NCBI RefSeq assembly: GCF_037201815.1
Contig: NZ_CP147407.1
Location: forward strand, 2,364,723-2,428,722
From: Metabacillus sp. FJAT-52054
Lineage (GTDB): Bacteria > Bacillota > Bacilli > Bacillales > Bacillaceae
Direction: 5' to 3'
Length of the DNA stretch: 64,000 nucleotides
Shown: positions 46,564-55,275 of the stretch, in pieces
Layout: each line of letters starts with the position of its first letter
How positions within the stretch are numbered: the stretch's first letter is position 1
The notes under the pieces: model-generated
What the model was told of the DNA's origin: nothing
The model's database searches: none
What the model saw: the letters and a program-made list of their open reading frames with translations, nothing else
Translations under genes and position numbers: made by a program

Positions 46564-47114
46564 TTTCCCTTCATTGCTTGACGCAGCTGTAAGTATTGAA
46601 CAGCGTAGGCCGTTTTCGCATCATAAATTCGCCCATTTGCCACCATTTCCTCTGCTTCTTCAAGCGTCACTTCCATTAATTCCACAAATTCATCCTCGTC
46701 AAGGCTTGCTTTGTTTTCTAAAGGAATTAAGTCTTCCGTTATGTATAAATGAACCAGTTCATCCGCAAAACCTGGTGATGTATAGAACGAAATAAGATGG
46801 TCGATACTTCCTGCTGTATAGCCTGTCTCTTCCTCAAGCTCACGAACTGCCGTTATTTCGGGTTTTTCGCCTTTTTCCAGTTTTCCAGCTGGAATTTCAA
46901 CTAGGGTCCGTTCAAGCGCCTTGCGGAACTGCTCAACCATCAGTATTTTCCCATTGCTTGTAAGAGCAATCACAGCTACTGCTCCAGGATGCTTAATGAT
47001 TTCACGCTTTGACGTTTTTCCGTCCGGAAGTTCAACTTCCTGTACATATAAATCAATGATTTTGCCTGAATAAATTTGCTCGGATGAAAGTTCTTTCTCT
47101 CTTAAATGCTCCAT
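46560..47114 (-). CDS. nudF: ADP-ribose pyrophosphatase NudF
   Basis: Nudix hydrolase that splits ADP-ribose to AMP and ribose 5-phosphate. The 184-residue protein has the Nudix box GKLEKGEKPEITAVRELEEE followed by TGY, and the flanking family segments VEQFRKALERTLVEIPAG and YTSPGFADE. The ATG at 47114 follows AGGAGC; the longer frame from 47156 is rejected. Confidence 0.95.
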   Translation of the reverse strand: MEHLREKELSSEQIYSGKIIDLYVQEVELPDGKTSKREIIKHPGAVAVIALTSNGKILMVEQFRKALERTLVEIPAGKLEKGEKPEITAVRELEEETGYTAGSIDHLISFYTSPGFADELVHLYITEDLIPLENKASLDEDEFVELMEVTLEEAEEMVANGRIYDAKTAYAVQYLQLRQAMKGK

Positions 47115-47195
47115 CTTTTCAGCTCCTGTCGTAATATTCACCGTATCTTCATACATTCTATCATAACCCCTTTTAAACGAAAGGAACGGGACCGC

Positions 47196-47318
47196 ATGAA
47201 AATATACAAACTGGAAAAAGGGATCATCCTTGTCGGGAAAGCATGGGAAATCAGAATGAAACTAAAGGAATACAGCAAGCAATTCACAACTGTCAAGGAA
47301 TGGATTGACAAAACATAA
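47196..47318 (+). CDS. mciZ: MciZ, mother-cell inhibitor of FtsZ
   Basis: A 40-residue peptide. It matches B. subtilis MciZ residue by residue over most of its length: KGIILVGKAWEIRMKLKEY here against KGVVLVGKAWEIRAKLKEY as I recall it, and VKEWI against VKDWI. MciZ caps FtsZ filaments in the mother cell to prevent a second division during sporulation. The position between nudF and yqkF is also that of B. subtilis. The ATG follows AAAGGAACGGG. A CATACATT resembling a sigma E -10 lies at 47150. Confidence 0.93.
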   Translation: MKIYKLEKGIILVGKAWEIRMKLKEYSKQFTTVKEWIDKT

Positions 47319-47391
47319 GACAGGCTTCCCGTTTGCAATTTCATCACCGGTATACTACTGTCAGAATAGATAGGACAGGAGGGAAACGCTG

Positions 47392-48312
47392 ATGGAAAAA
47401 AGACAAATCGGGCGCTCCGATTTATATGTGAGCAAAATGGGGCTGGGCTGCATGTCACTTGGCAAGGACGAATCACATGCGAGAGCCATTATTGATGAAG
47501 CGATTGAACTTGGAATTAATTATTTTGATACAGCCGACCTCTACGACTTTGGTTTAAATGAGGAATTTGTAGGCCGGGCCATTCAAAACCGCAGACAGGA
47601 CCTGATCATCGCGACAAAGGCAGGGAACCGCTGGGAGGAAGGTAAAGACGGCTGGACATGGGACCCCTCCAAATTCCACATCCAAAACGCAGTGAAAGAT
47701 AGCTTGCAAAGACTGGGAACCGATTATATTGACCTTTATCAGCTGCACGGAGGGACAATCGAGGACAATATAAATGAAACGATTGAAGCCTTTGAAGAAC
47801 TGAAAAAAGAAGGCCTAATACGGGAATACGGCATTTCTTCCATTAGACCAAATGTAATCAAACAGTATCTTGAGAAATCATCAATTGCCTCTATTATGAT
47901 GCAATACAGTCTAGTTGACCGGAGACCGGAGGAATGGTTCCCCCTTATTGAAGAACATGGAGTCAGCGTGATTGCACGAGGGCCGCTTGCTAAGGGAATT
48001 TTGTCAGATAGAGAACTGGAGCAGGCTGGTTCAAGTATCAAAGAAAAAGGATATATGAGCTATTCTTTTGCCGAGCTTGCTGAATTGCGCGCAGAATTGA
48101 AAAAAGCGGCACCGCGCCACTCTTATACAGAAGCAGCCCTCCAATATTGCCTCGCTTCACCCGCTGTAGCAGCCGTGATTCCCGGGGCAAGCAAGCTTTC
48201 GCAGCTGCAGGAGAATGCAGCGGCAGTGAATGCAGAGCCGCTTACGAATGAAGAAGCCGGACTTCTCCGCAAGATAAGCAAGGCCGATCAATACGAACAG
48301 CATAGAGAATAG
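47392..48312 (+). CDS. yqkF: Aldo/keto reductase YqkF
   Basis: NADPH-dependent oxidoreductase of the aldo/keto reductase barrel family, 306 residues. It shows LGLGCMSLG, the catalytic DTADLYDFGLNEEFVG (Asp, Tyr), IIATKAGN (Lys), QLHGGTIEDN (His), and the cofactor-binding IPGASKLSQLQENAAA. The length equals B. subtilis YqkF and the gene neighbourhood is conserved. Substrate unknown. A GGAGGG site precedes the ATG. Confidence 0.92.
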   Translation: MEKRQIGRSDLYVSKMGLGCMSLGKDESHARAIIDEAIELGINYFDTADLYDFGLNEEFVGRAIQNRRQDLIIATKAGNRWEEGKDGWTWDPSKFHIQNAVKDSLQRLGTDYIDLYQLHGGTIEDNINETIEAFEELKKEGLIREYGISSIRPNVIKQYLEKSSIASIMMQYSLVDRRPEEWFPLIEEHGVSVIARGPLAKGILSDRELEQAGSSIKEKGYMSYSFAELAELRAELKKAAPRHSYTEAALQYCLASPAVAAVIPGASKLSQLQENAAAVNAEPLTNEEAGLLRKISKADQYEQHRE

Positions 48313-48349
48313 AAAAAAAGCTCTGGCCGCTAATGGATCAGAGCTTTTT
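48313..48349 (+). terminator. Terminator of yqkF
   Basis: AAAAGCTCTG-GCCGCTAATGGAT-CAGAGCTTTTTT. Confidence 0.8.
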
Positions 48350-48432
48350 TGTATCTTTTTTTTTATCGATGGATGAATTCTTCTCCAAAAAGGGTATTGA
48401 AATCGTAAATAACTCTTTGGAGGTACATAGGA

Positions 48433-49221
48433 ATGACAAACAGTTCGGTAAAAAACACGAAGGTTGCCATCGTTTCAGGCGGAGGATCCGGTATTGGAAA
48501 AGCAGCGGCCCTAAAATTTGCACGTGAAGGAATCCGCGTTTGTATATTGGATTTGGATAAGGAAAGCGCGCTTGAGGTAAGAGATGAAATTAATCAATTT
48601 GGCGGGGAAGCCATTGCGATTGAAACGGATATGGCGGATGAATCGATGGTTAAGGCTGCAATTGAAGAGGTTAAAAACCATTGGGGGAATCTGGATATTA
48701 TTTTCAATAACGCAGGGATTAATGGTGTCTTCTCTTCTATAGAGGAAATGGAAGCGGATGATTGGGATAAAACGATTCATACCAATTTGAGAAGTACGTT
48801 CTTATTTGTGAAATACAGCATCCCCATGCTCCGGGAAAATGGGGGAAGTATCATCATTACGAGTTCCATCAACGGCAACCGAATTTATAAAAACTTTGGA
48901 ATGTCGGCTTACAGCACAACGAAAGCGGCTCAGGTTGCCTTTATGAAAATGGCCGCGCTGGAATTGGCTCAATTTAAAATTAGAGTAAATGCCATCTGCC
49001 CGGGTGCTATTGACACAAATATCGATGCTTCAACTGAAAAACAAGAGAACCTGAAAGAGGTAGAAATTCCGGTTGAATACCCGGAAGGCAATCAGCCTCT
49101 TGCTCAAGGATCCGGTCAGCCTGAACAGGTAGCCGATCTAGTTTATTTTCTTGCATCCGAACAGTCCTCTCATATCACCGGAACCGAAATTTATATTGAT
49201 GGGGCAGAGTCCCTGCTATAA
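48433..49221 (+). CDS. Short-chain dehydrogenase/reductase
   Basis: A 262-residue classical SDR oxidoreductase. The cofactor motif SGGGSGIGKAAA, an acidic residue at the end of strand 2 (ILDLDKES, suggesting NAD preference), NNAGINGVF, and the catalytic Ser (ITSSING) and Tyr/Lys (YSTTKAA) are all present, plus ITGTEIYIDGA at the end. TTGGAGG precedes the ATG. It is transcribed alone between yqkF and a convergent small gene. Substrate cannot be inferred; its nearness to the ketone-body genes is not proof of a shared path. Confidence 0.88.
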   Translation: MTNSSVKNTKVAIVSGGGSGIGKAAALKFAREGIRVCILDLDKESALEVRDEINQFGGEAIAIETDMADESMVKAAIEEVKNHWGNLDIIFNNAGINGVFSSIEEMEADDWDKTIHTNLRSTFLFVKYSIPMLRENGGSIIITSSINGNRIYKNFGMSAYSTTKAAQVAFMKMAALELAQFKIRVNAICPGAIDTNIDASTEKQENLKEVEIPVEYPEGNQPLAQGSGQPEQVADLVYFLASEQSSHITGTEIYIDGAESLL

Positions 49222-49226
49222 CGACT

Positions 49227-49256
49227 AACGAGGGCGGAGCATTCCGCCCTTTTTCA
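49227..49256 (+). terminator. Terminator of the SDR gene
   Basis: GGGCGGA-GCAT-TCCGCCC followed by TTTTT. Confidence 0.88.
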
Positions 49257-49281
49257 ATATGTATCCATTGGATAAACCTTC

Positions 49282-49665
49282 TCATTTCTCTTCCTGCTTT
49301 TCTTCTCTTATTCTTAGCCAAGTTCGAATTTCAGCAGCCGTTGCAGTTGGGTTCTCCATCTGAAGAACAACCTGCTTGTATTTTGGATCGCCATCCAGCT
49401 CCAGCTGAAGCAGAGGTCCTCTCCCGTTATAGGAAAGAAAATACCATTCATCCCTGTATTTAAAGCTCCCTTCATAAATATGGAGAAAAGATATAGATGT
49501 CCCCGGCATCCTCAGCATCCATCTTGGAGCTTCAAATTGATCTACATAGACCTGGCTGATTGTTTCGTAAGGAATGCCTAGATTCATTTTAATGGCGAAA
49601 AATCCGGTGAGGCCAGTTAAACGAACAACTGCTTTGTCTTTTTTCAGTTCTATGATTCTTCCCAT
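49282..49665 (-). CDS. Hypothetical PH-like domain protein
   Basis: A 127-residue soluble protein I do not recognise confidently. It is rich in beta strands: RIIELKKDKAVVRLTG, FFAIKMNLGIPYETISQVYV and SFLHIYEGSFKYRDEWYFL, then a short helix-turn end with KYKQVVLQMENPTATAAEIRTW. The segment pattern 'strands, then a helix with EN P' resembles bacterial PH-like proteins. ATG at 49665 preferred (GAAGGG ten bases before). It has no neighbour in its operon. No signal peptide or membrane helix is seen. Confidence 0.6.
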   Translation of the reverse strand: MGRIIELKKDKAVVRLTGLTGFFAIKMNLGIPYETISQVYVDQFEAPRWMLRMPGTSISFLHIYEGSFKYRDEWYFLSYNGRGPLLQLELDGDPKYKQVVLQMENPTATAAEIRTWLRIREEKQEEK

Positions 49666-49682
49666 TGCTTCCCGCACCCTTC

Positions 49683-49767
49683 TTTAACTGTTGATTTCCA
49701 CTGCAGGCGCATGCTTTCCGCTCCAATCAACAGGTGTCAAAGATCAACACTATGCTTTAACATAGCC
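49683..49767. repeat. MITE-like intergenic repeat, copy 4
   Basis: About 85 bp. The left part TTTAACTGTTGATTTCC lacks the outer GGCTCTG; the right end GATCAACACTATGC then TTTAACATAGCC matches copy 1. An internal GCTTTCCGCTCCAATCAACAG is the inverse of the left end of copy 2. It lies just past the scoB terminator. Confidence 0.7.
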
Positions 49768-49774
49768 AAAAAAT

Positions 49775-49808
49775 AAGGCAGAACAGGGATTTACCCCCGT
49801 TCTGCCCT
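49775..49808 (-). terminator. Terminator of the thiolase-scoA-scoB operon
   Basis: Minus-strand GGCAGAACGG-GGGTAAAT-CCCTGTTCTGCC followed by TTATTTTTT. Confidence 0.82.
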
Positions 49809-49814
49809 CGCAGG

Positions 49815-50483
49815 TTAATAGGCTTCGAGAATTATGTCGTCTCCTGCTATTAATTCAGGCTCAGTCGAATTTATAATATCTTCGACTGTATACCCCTTTG
49901 CGATTTCCACCAATTTTAGTCCTAGGTCGGTAACATCCAGTACAGCCCGGTCCGTAATAATACGGTGTACGACCTTTTTTCCTGTAAGAGGCAGTGAGCA
50001 CTCTTTTAGAATCTTCGGAGAACCGTTCTTGCTGACATGCTCCATAATGACGATGATCCGCTGTGCGCCATGAACAAGGTCCATCGCACCGCCCATCCCT
50101 TTAATCATTTTACCAGGTATCATCCAATTGGCCAGGTCTCCCATTTCTGATACTTCCATCCCGCCTAAAATAGCCAGGTTCACATGGCCTCCCCGAATCA
50201 TGCCAAACGATTCGGCGCTATCAAAATAGGAAGCTCCTGAAATGGCTGTGACCGTTTCTTTCCCGGCGTTTATTAAATCAGGATCTACATCGCCGTCTTC
50301 AGGATAGGGTCCGATGCCGAGAAGGCCGTTCTCTGATTGCAGCACAACCTGTTTGTTTTCCTGAATATAATTTGCAACAAGGGTCGGCATCCCGATTCCA
50401 AGATTCACGTAGAAGCCGTCTTGAATTTCTCTTTCCGCACGCTTTGCTATTTTTTCTCTGACCAGCACTTTATCTTCAATCAT
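49815..50483 (-). CDS. scoB: 3-oxoacid CoA-transferase subunit B
   Basis: Beta subunit that, with ScoA, moves CoA from succinyl-CoA to acetoacetate. The 222-residue protein has the catalytic glutamate in [11 protein letters not shown], the [16 protein letters not shown] segment, and [18 protein letters not shown]. It follows scoA by 12 nt in a thiolase-scoA-scoB operon. An acetate- or butyrate-specific transferase (AtoA/CtfB) is the alternative reading. Confidence 0.9.
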   Translation of the reverse strand: MIEDKVLVREKIAKRAEREIQDGFYVNLGIGMPTLVANYIQENKQVVLQSENGLLGIGPYPEDGDVDPDLINAGKETVTAISGASYFDSAESFGMIRGGHVNLAILGGMEVSEMGDLANWMIPGKMIKGMGGAMDLVHGAQRIIVIMEHVSKNGSPKILKECSLPLTGKKVVHRIITDRAVLDVTDLGLKLVEIAKGYTVEDIINSTEPELIAGDDIILEAY

Positions 50484-50495
50484 GACCGTTCCCCC

Positions 50496-51191
50496 TCATC
50501 CCGTTTTCTTTACAGTCCGGCGCTCGATTTTCTTCTGCTGCTCTCCGACTATGAGACGCTGTATGTAAATCCCTGGAGTGTGGATTTGATCCGCTCCAAT
50601 TAATCCGGTCTCAATAAGCTCCTCCGTCTCTGCGATCGTTATTTTACCGGCTGCTGCCATCATCGGATTAAAATTACGCGCGGTCTTGTTGTAGATAAGG
50701 TTCCCCATATTATCAGCCCGGTACGCTCTTACAAGGCTGAAGTCAGCTGTGAGCGCTTCTTCCAGAACATATTCTTTTCCGTGAAAGGATCTAGTTTCTT
50801 TTCCTTCCGCTACCTCAGTACCGTATCCTGCCGGAGTAAAAAAGGCTGGAATACCCGCTCCGCCTGCACGAATCTTTTCTGCCAGTGTACCCTGCGGAAG
50901 AAGCTCGACTTCGAGTTCACCTGCGAGAACCTGCCGCTCAAATTCTTTATTCTCACCGACATAGGAGCTGATCATCTTCTTTATTTGCTTGTTTTTCAGC
51001 AGCAATCCAAGACCCCAGTCATCTACACCGCAGTTGTTCGAAATAACCGTCAAATCTTTTACACCCGTTTCAGCTAAAGCCAAAATTAAGTTCTCGGGAA
51101 TCCCGCAAAGACCGAATCCTCCGACCATTAAGACCGCACCATCGCGGATATCCTCTACTGCCTTTAAAGAAGAATGATAAACCGGCTTCAT
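50496..51191 (-). CDS. scoA: 3-oxoacid CoA-transferase subunit A
   Basis: Alpha subunit of the CoA transferase. The 231-residue protein has the glycine-rich [13 protein letters not shown] loop, [18 protein letters not shown], and [30 protein letters not shown] with [16 protein letters not shown]. It lies between thiolase and scoB in one operon. Together with thiolase and HMG-CoA lyase it allows leucine or ketone bodies to be used as carbon. Confidence 0.9.
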   Translation of the reverse strand: MKPVYHSSLKAVEDIRDGAVLMVGGFGLCGIPENLILALAETGVKDLTVISNNCGVDDWGLGLLLKNKQIKKMISSYVGENKEFERQVLAGELEVELLPQGTLAEKIRAGGAGIPAFFTPAGYGTEVAEGKETRSFHGKEYVLEEALTADFSLVRAYRADNMGNLIYNKTARNFNPMMAAAGKITIAETEELIETGLIGADQIHTPGIYIQRLIVGEQQKKIERRTVKKTG

Positions 51192-51205
51192 TCCGTTCCC
51201 TCCCT

Positions 51206-52396
51206 TTAGTTTACGTTCTCAACAATTGTCGCCACACCCTGTCCGCCGCCAATGCACAAGGTGGCGAGGCCTTTCTTGGATCCTCTCCGCTTCATCTCAT
51301 GAATCAGGGTAACAAGGATTCTCGTACCGCTCGCTCCAATCGGATGCCCAAGAGCAATGGCTCCTCCATTGACGTTTAAAATCTCTTTATTAAAATGAAG
51401 CTCTTTATCCACCGCCAGCGTCTGCGCCGCAAATGCCTCATTCGCTTCAATTAATTCAATTTCAGAAAGCTCAACGCTTGCCCGTTCCAGTGCTTTTTTC
51501 ACCGCTTTGACCGGCCCGATTCCCATAATGCTCGGGTCAACACCGGCGTTTCCGTTGGCTAAAATTTTCACAAGCGGTTTTACGCCCAGCTCTTCGGCTT
51601 TCTCGCGGCTCATCACAACAACCGCAGCTGCTCCATCATTAATTCCCGACGCATTCCCTGCGGTAACGCTTCCATCCTTTTTGAACGCAGGACGCAGCTT
51701 GCCAAGCCCTTCTGCCGTTGTCCCTTCCCGCGGATATTCATCTGTATCAAAAATGACAGGATCTCCCTTTCGCTGCGGAATGCTGACGGACACAATCTCA
51801 TCCTTAAATGTTCCTTCCTTAACGGCGCGTACCGCTTTCGCCTGGCTTTCTGCAGCAAACTGGTCCTGTTCTTCTCTTGTAATGCTATATTGATCAGCCA
51901 GATTTTCGGCTGTCATTCCCATATGGTAATTATTGAACACACAAGTCAAACCATCAGAGGTCAGGCTGTCTACAAGCTTTTGATCGCCCATACGGAAACC
52001 ATCCCGTGCGCCTTTAACCAAATAAGGAGCCTGGCTCATATTTTCCATTCCTCCGGCAACTATTACATCTGCTTCCCCAGCTGCAATTGCCTGGAATGCA
52101 AGATGGACAGCTTTTAATCCTGATCCGCATACTTTATTTATGGTCATCGATGGAATATCCTCTGGCAAACCGGCTTTCATTGCAGCCTGTCTGGCAGGGT
52201 TTTGTCCGATCCCTGCCTGCAGCACATTTCCCATGATGACTTCGTCTACATGCTCCGCAGAAACGCCGGCTTTTTCCAATGCCTCTTTAATGACGATGCC
52301 TCCAAGCTCAGGTGCCGAAACCCCCTTAAGTGCACCACTAAAGCTTCCTAAAGCCGTTCTCACTGCGCTTACGATTACGATTTCTTTTGCATTCAT
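51206..52396 (-). CDS. thl: Acetyl-CoA C-acetyltransferase (thiolase)
   Basis: Cleaves acetoacetyl-CoA to two acetyl-CoA, or the reverse. The 396-residue protein shows the acylated Cys in [35 protein letters not shown], the catalytic His in [14 protein letters not shown] and the second Cys in [11 protein letters not shown]. The ATG at 52396 lies nine bases after AGGGG. It is first in an operon with scoA-scoB and divergent from the HMG-CoA lyase gene. Names atoB or phaA would also fit. Confidence 0.93.
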   Translation of the reverse strand: MNAKEIVIVSAVRTALGSFSGALKGVSAPELGGIVIKEALEKAGVSAEHVDEVIMGNVLQAGIGQNPARQAAMKAGLPEDIPSMTINKVCGSGLKAVHLAFQAIAAGEADVIVAGGMENMSQAPYLVKGARDGFRMGDQKLVDSLTSDGLTCVFNNYHMGMTAENLADQYSITREEQDQFAAESQAKAVRAVKEGTFKDEIVSVSIPQRKGDPVIFDTDEYPREGTTAEGLGKLRPAFKKDGSVTAGNASGINDGAAAVVVMSREKAEELGVKPLVKILANGNAGVDPSIMGIGPVKAVKKALERASVELSEIELIEANEAFAAQTLAVDKELHFNKEILNVNGGAIALGHPIGASGTRILVTLIHEMKRRGSKKGLATLCIGGGQGVATIVENVN

Positions 52397-52479
52397 TTTT
52401 TCCATCCCCTTTGCAAAAATTCCAATACTCTGAAAATACCATTTGCTTTCCCCTTTATTTTCCTACTAAAATAACAATA

Positions 52480-52493
52480 TGTAAACCCTTACA
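52480..52493. promoter_or_regulatory. cre-like site in front of the HMG-CoA lyase gene
   Basis: TGTAA-ACCC-TTACA is a perfect inverted repeat that fits the CcpA site pattern (TGWAAnCGnTnWCA) except for C instead of the central G. It lies 21 nt before the lyase start, where it could block elongation under glucose, and could also serve the divergent thiolase operon. Confidence 0.45.
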
Positions 52494-52513
52494 ATTTGAA
52501 GGAGGCACGTAAT

Positions 52514-53425
52514 TTGAACTTTCCCGAAAGAGCACATCTCATTGAAGTCGGACCAAGAGACGGGCTGCAAAATGAGAAAAACTTAATTCCTACTGAAAAC
52601 AAGCTTCAATTTATCAATGCTTTGAAGGAAGCTGGCTTTAACGAAATGGAGATTACCTCCTTCGTTTCCCCAAAATGGGTACCTCAGATGGCGGATGCCG
52701 AAGAGATTGTAAGATTTGGCTCTGCTGCTGGCAGAAGCATCGTTCTTACACCCAATGAAAAAGGCCTTCAAAAAGCATTGGACAATGACTGCCGAGCTGT
52801 CGCCTTCTTTGTCGGTGCAAGCAATACATTCAATCAAAAAAACATTAACCGAACAACAGAGGAAAGCATGAATTCACTCCTTCCGCTACTAGCAAAAACG
52901 AAGGATCGCGGGCTGTTCATTCGTGCCTGCATATCTACATCCTTCTATTGTCCGTACGAAGGAAAAATCGAAGAAGAACCTGTTCTTGAAATCTGCCGTC
53001 AGTTCGCTGACGCAGGAGTGGATGATTTAAGTGTTGCCGATACAATCGGGATGGCCCATCCTCAAGAGGTCTACTCCCTCTTTTCCCGCTTAAAGCAGGA
53101 ATTTCCCGAAACCTTAATCACTGCTCATTTTCATGATACGAGGGGACTTGGACTCGCAAATGTGCTTGCTGCTTTACAGGCGGGAGTCGACCGGTTCGAT
53201 ACCTCTGCCGGCGGCCTTGGCGGATGTCCATTCGCTCCCGGAGCAAGCGGCAATGTCGCGACAGAGGATGTTCTTTACATGCTTCAGGAGATGAAGATCG
53301 AAACCGGGATTTCACTTGAGAAGGTTTTAAAGGCGGTAAACAGCATTGAGCCGTTTCTTAATAAAGCGATTTCCAGCAAGCAATATACGCTGTGGAAAGC
53401 CCAATTGGCAGAAAAAGCGCAATGA
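52514..53425 (+). CDS. mvaB: Hydroxymethylglutaryl-CoA lyase
   Basis: Splits HMG-CoA to acetoacetate and acetyl-CoA. The 303-residue TIM-barrel protein has the family N-terminus VGPRDGLQNEK (metal Asp, catalytic Arg), FVSPKWVPQMAD, CISTSFYCPYEG, DLSVADTIGMAHP, HFHDTRGLGLANVL and the C-terminal catalytic loop GLGGCPFAPGASGN. The start is TTG at 52514, eight bases after GAAGGAGG. Equivalent to B. subtilis YngG. Acetoacetate made here would be the substrate of the divergent scoAB-thiolase operon. Confidence 0.94.
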   Translation: MNFPERAHLIEVGPRDGLQNEKNLIPTENKLQFINALKEAGFNEMEITSFVSPKWVPQMADAEEIVRFGSAAGRSIVLTPNEKGLQKALDNDCRAVAFFVGASNTFNQKNINRTTEESMNSLLPLLAKTKDRGLFIRACISTSFYCPYEGKIEEEPVLEICRQFADAGVDDLSVADTIGMAHPQEVYSLFSRLKQEFPETLITAHFHDTRGLGLANVLAALQAGVDRFDTSAGGLGGCPFAPGASGNVATEDVLYMLQEMKIETGISLEKVLKAVNSIEPFLNKAISSKQYTLWKAQLAEKAQ

Positions 53426-53427
53426 TG

Positions 53428-53457
53428 CATCGACACTCTCAGGGGGTGTCTTTTTTT
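53428..53457 (+). terminator. Terminator of the HMG-CoA lyase gene
   Basis: GACACTC-TCAG-GGGGTGTC followed by a run of T residues. Confidence 0.7.
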
Positions 53458-53543
53458 TAGCACATTGAGGAGGACGTATTATTTTTAATCTTTTCAGCAT
53501 ACATGTAAAATGTGACAAAAACCTTTTAAAGGGGGAAAAACCA

Positions 53544-54479
53544 ATGAAGAAGCTTGTAATCGGACTTGGTGCAGCCCTCTCTTACATCGTTTCTGTCGGG
53601 TTCTTTTTCACTCATATGATGATGTATTCGAAAAAGAAAACGGATGAAGAGATCATCGAAAAAGAAAAACTCGGCGGCCATTTTGTCCAAAAGGATTTCG
53701 ATGAGCTTGAGAAGAGGAACGTGAGCATTCCTTCCAGGTTTGGGTACAGCATTAAGGGCTATCTGATCGCTCCGTACAAAGAGAAAAAATTTGTCATCGT
53801 CAGCCATGGTGTCACGATGAACCGGTATAATTCCATTAAGTATATGAATCTGTTCCTTGACCGGGGCTATAACGTCCTGATCTACGATCACCGGCGGCAC
53901 GGTGAATCCGGAGGGAAGACAACGAGTTACGGCTATTATGAAAAATTCGACCTGCGCTCTGCGGTCCATTGGCTGAAGCATCAATACGGTGAAAACATTA
54001 CCCTTGGCATCCATGGGGAATCCATGGGTGCCGTGTCCATGCTTCTATACGCCGGCAGTCTGGAGGACGGGGCTGATTTTTACATAGCAGATTGCCCATT
54101 CGAGGATTTGGAGCAGCTGCTTCTTTACCGCCTTCAAGCTGAAATCCGCATTCCTAAATGGCTTGTCATGCCAATCGCCCGTCTTTTTCTTAAATGGCGT
54201 GACGGGTATAACATGGATGAGGTTTCACCGATAAAAATCATAGACCAAATTCAAAAACCTATCCTATTTATTCACGGAAAAAAAGATGGGACCATTCCCT
54301 TCTCTTCCTCTATTCATTTGTATAAGCAAAAACCTGGTTTAAAAAAGATCTATATCGCTGAGAATGCAGAACATGCGATGTCCTTTACGATGAATCAGGC
54401 TGAGTATGAGCGAAGGATTAAGCTCTTTCTTCAGGAGAGCGGCATCGAAGAAAAAGAACTGACTGAGCTGGACATTTAG
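53544..54479 (+). CDS. Membrane-anchored alpha/beta hydrolase, YqkD-like (copy 1)
   Basis: A 311-residue hydrolase with an N-terminal membrane helix (about 5-27, GLGAALSYIVSVGFFFTHMMM). The hydrolase domain has SHGVTMNRYNSIKYM, YDHRRHGESGGKTTSYG, nucleophile GIHGESMGAVSML, acid region HGKKDGTIPF and catalytic His in AENAEHAMSF. It strongly resembles B. subtilis YqkD, which is encoded close to yqkF, and the second copy at 56149. A GGGGG site precedes the ATG. Substrate unknown; the anchored catalytic domain may face outward or inward. Confidence 0.88.
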   Translation: MKKLVIGLGAALSYIVSVGFFFTHMMMYSKKKTDEEIIEKEKLGGHFVQKDFDELEKRNVSIPSRFGYSIKGYLIAPYKEKKFVIVSHGVTMNRYNSIKYMNLFLDRGYNVLIYDHRRHGESGGKTTSYGYYEKFDLRSAVHWLKHQYGENITLGIHGESMGAVSMLLYAGSLEDGADFYIADCPFEDLEQLLLYRLQAEIRIPKWLVMPIARLFLKWRDGYNMDEVSPIKIIDQIQKPILFIHGKKDGTIPFSSSIHLYKQKPGLKKIYIAENAEHAMSFTMNQAEYERRIKLFLQESGIEEKELTELDI

Positions 54480-54505
54480 TTGTCCACTTCAGTCAGCTCT
54501 GCACG

Positions 54506-54688
54506 TCAATACTTTTCCATTTCTCTGCTTTCTCTTCGCTTAAACTTATTATAATAGTATACATACAATCCCGCCCCAAGCAGAAACACGCCTGCAAACA
54601 CCCAAACCGGAATTCCCCAGTAATAAACTCCTCTAAAAGCCATTCCCAAAAACATGATAGCGTCCCACAAAAAATCAAATTTTGACAT
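54506..54688 (-). CDS. Small membrane protein
   Basis: A 60-residue protein. The sequence has a hydrophobic stretch WDAIMFLGMAFRGVYYWG and a clear membrane helix WVFAGVFLLGAGLYVYYY followed by a basic-acidic tail (KFKRRESREMEKY). An AAAGGAGCGGGAG ribosome site lies directly before the ATG. An overlapping frame at 54493-54678 lacks this site and is dismissed. I do not recognise the family. It converges on the first YqkD-like gene. Confidence 0.65.
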   Translation of the reverse strand: MSKFDFLWDAIMFLGMAFRGVYYWGIPVWVFAGVFLLGAGLYVYYYNKFKRRESREMEKY

Positions 54689-54798
54689 CTCCCGCTCCTT
54701 TTTACCCTTATTTTACCTAAAAAGTGGATTTTTTGTCATACTTTCTGGATTTGCTGTATGATATGGATTAGAAATTCTCGTATATTAAGGAGACTAAA

Positions 54799-55275
54799 AT
54801 GGAATTACAAAAATACCAGCCCCATCATATTGAAAGGCTTCAAGAGTTCAGCCTCCCGCCAGAGCAATTGCCATTCACTTCCCTGCCGATTAACAGGCTT
54901 GAAGGCTCCGCAGGCGAGCACCCAATTGTCATTCTGAATCAGGGAATACCAGTCGGCTTTTTTCTTCTTCACTCCAGTGAGAGAGTGCGCGAATATACAG
55001 ATCTCCCAAAACGGATGCTATTAACCTCCTTCTCTATTAATTTCTCTGATCAGGGGAAAGGGTATGCTAAAGAAGGACTGCAGCTGTTAATTGACTTTGT
55101 TCAGCAGGAATTTCCAGAGTGTTTGGAAATCGTATTAGCTGTCAACCATAGAAATCTCGCTGCACAAAATCTATATAAAAAAGCAGGATTTCTTGACACA
55201 GGCAATCGTAAAAACGGCAGGATTGGAGAACAATATATTTTAAAACTGCCGATCGAGAATGCAAAATGCGTTTAG
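54799..55275 (+). CDS. GNAT-family N-acetyltransferase
   Basis: A 158-residue acetyltransferase of the GNAT fold. The acetyl-CoA loop is SDQGKGYAKEGLQLLIDF, preceded by LLTSFSINF, and the C-terminal NHRNLAAQNLYKKAGF is a typical GNAT end segment. AGGAGA precedes the ATG. It overlaps the following peptidase gene by 10 nt, so the two are probably co-translated. The acceptor substrate is unknown. Confidence 0.85.
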   Translation: MELQKYQPHHIERLQEFSLPPEQLPFTSLPINRLEGSAGEHPIVILNQGIPVGFFLLHSSERVREYTDLPKRMLLTSFSINFSDQGKGYAKEGLQLLIDFVQQEFPECLEIVLAVNHRNLAAQNLYKKAGFLDTGNRKNGRIGEQYILKLPIENAKCV

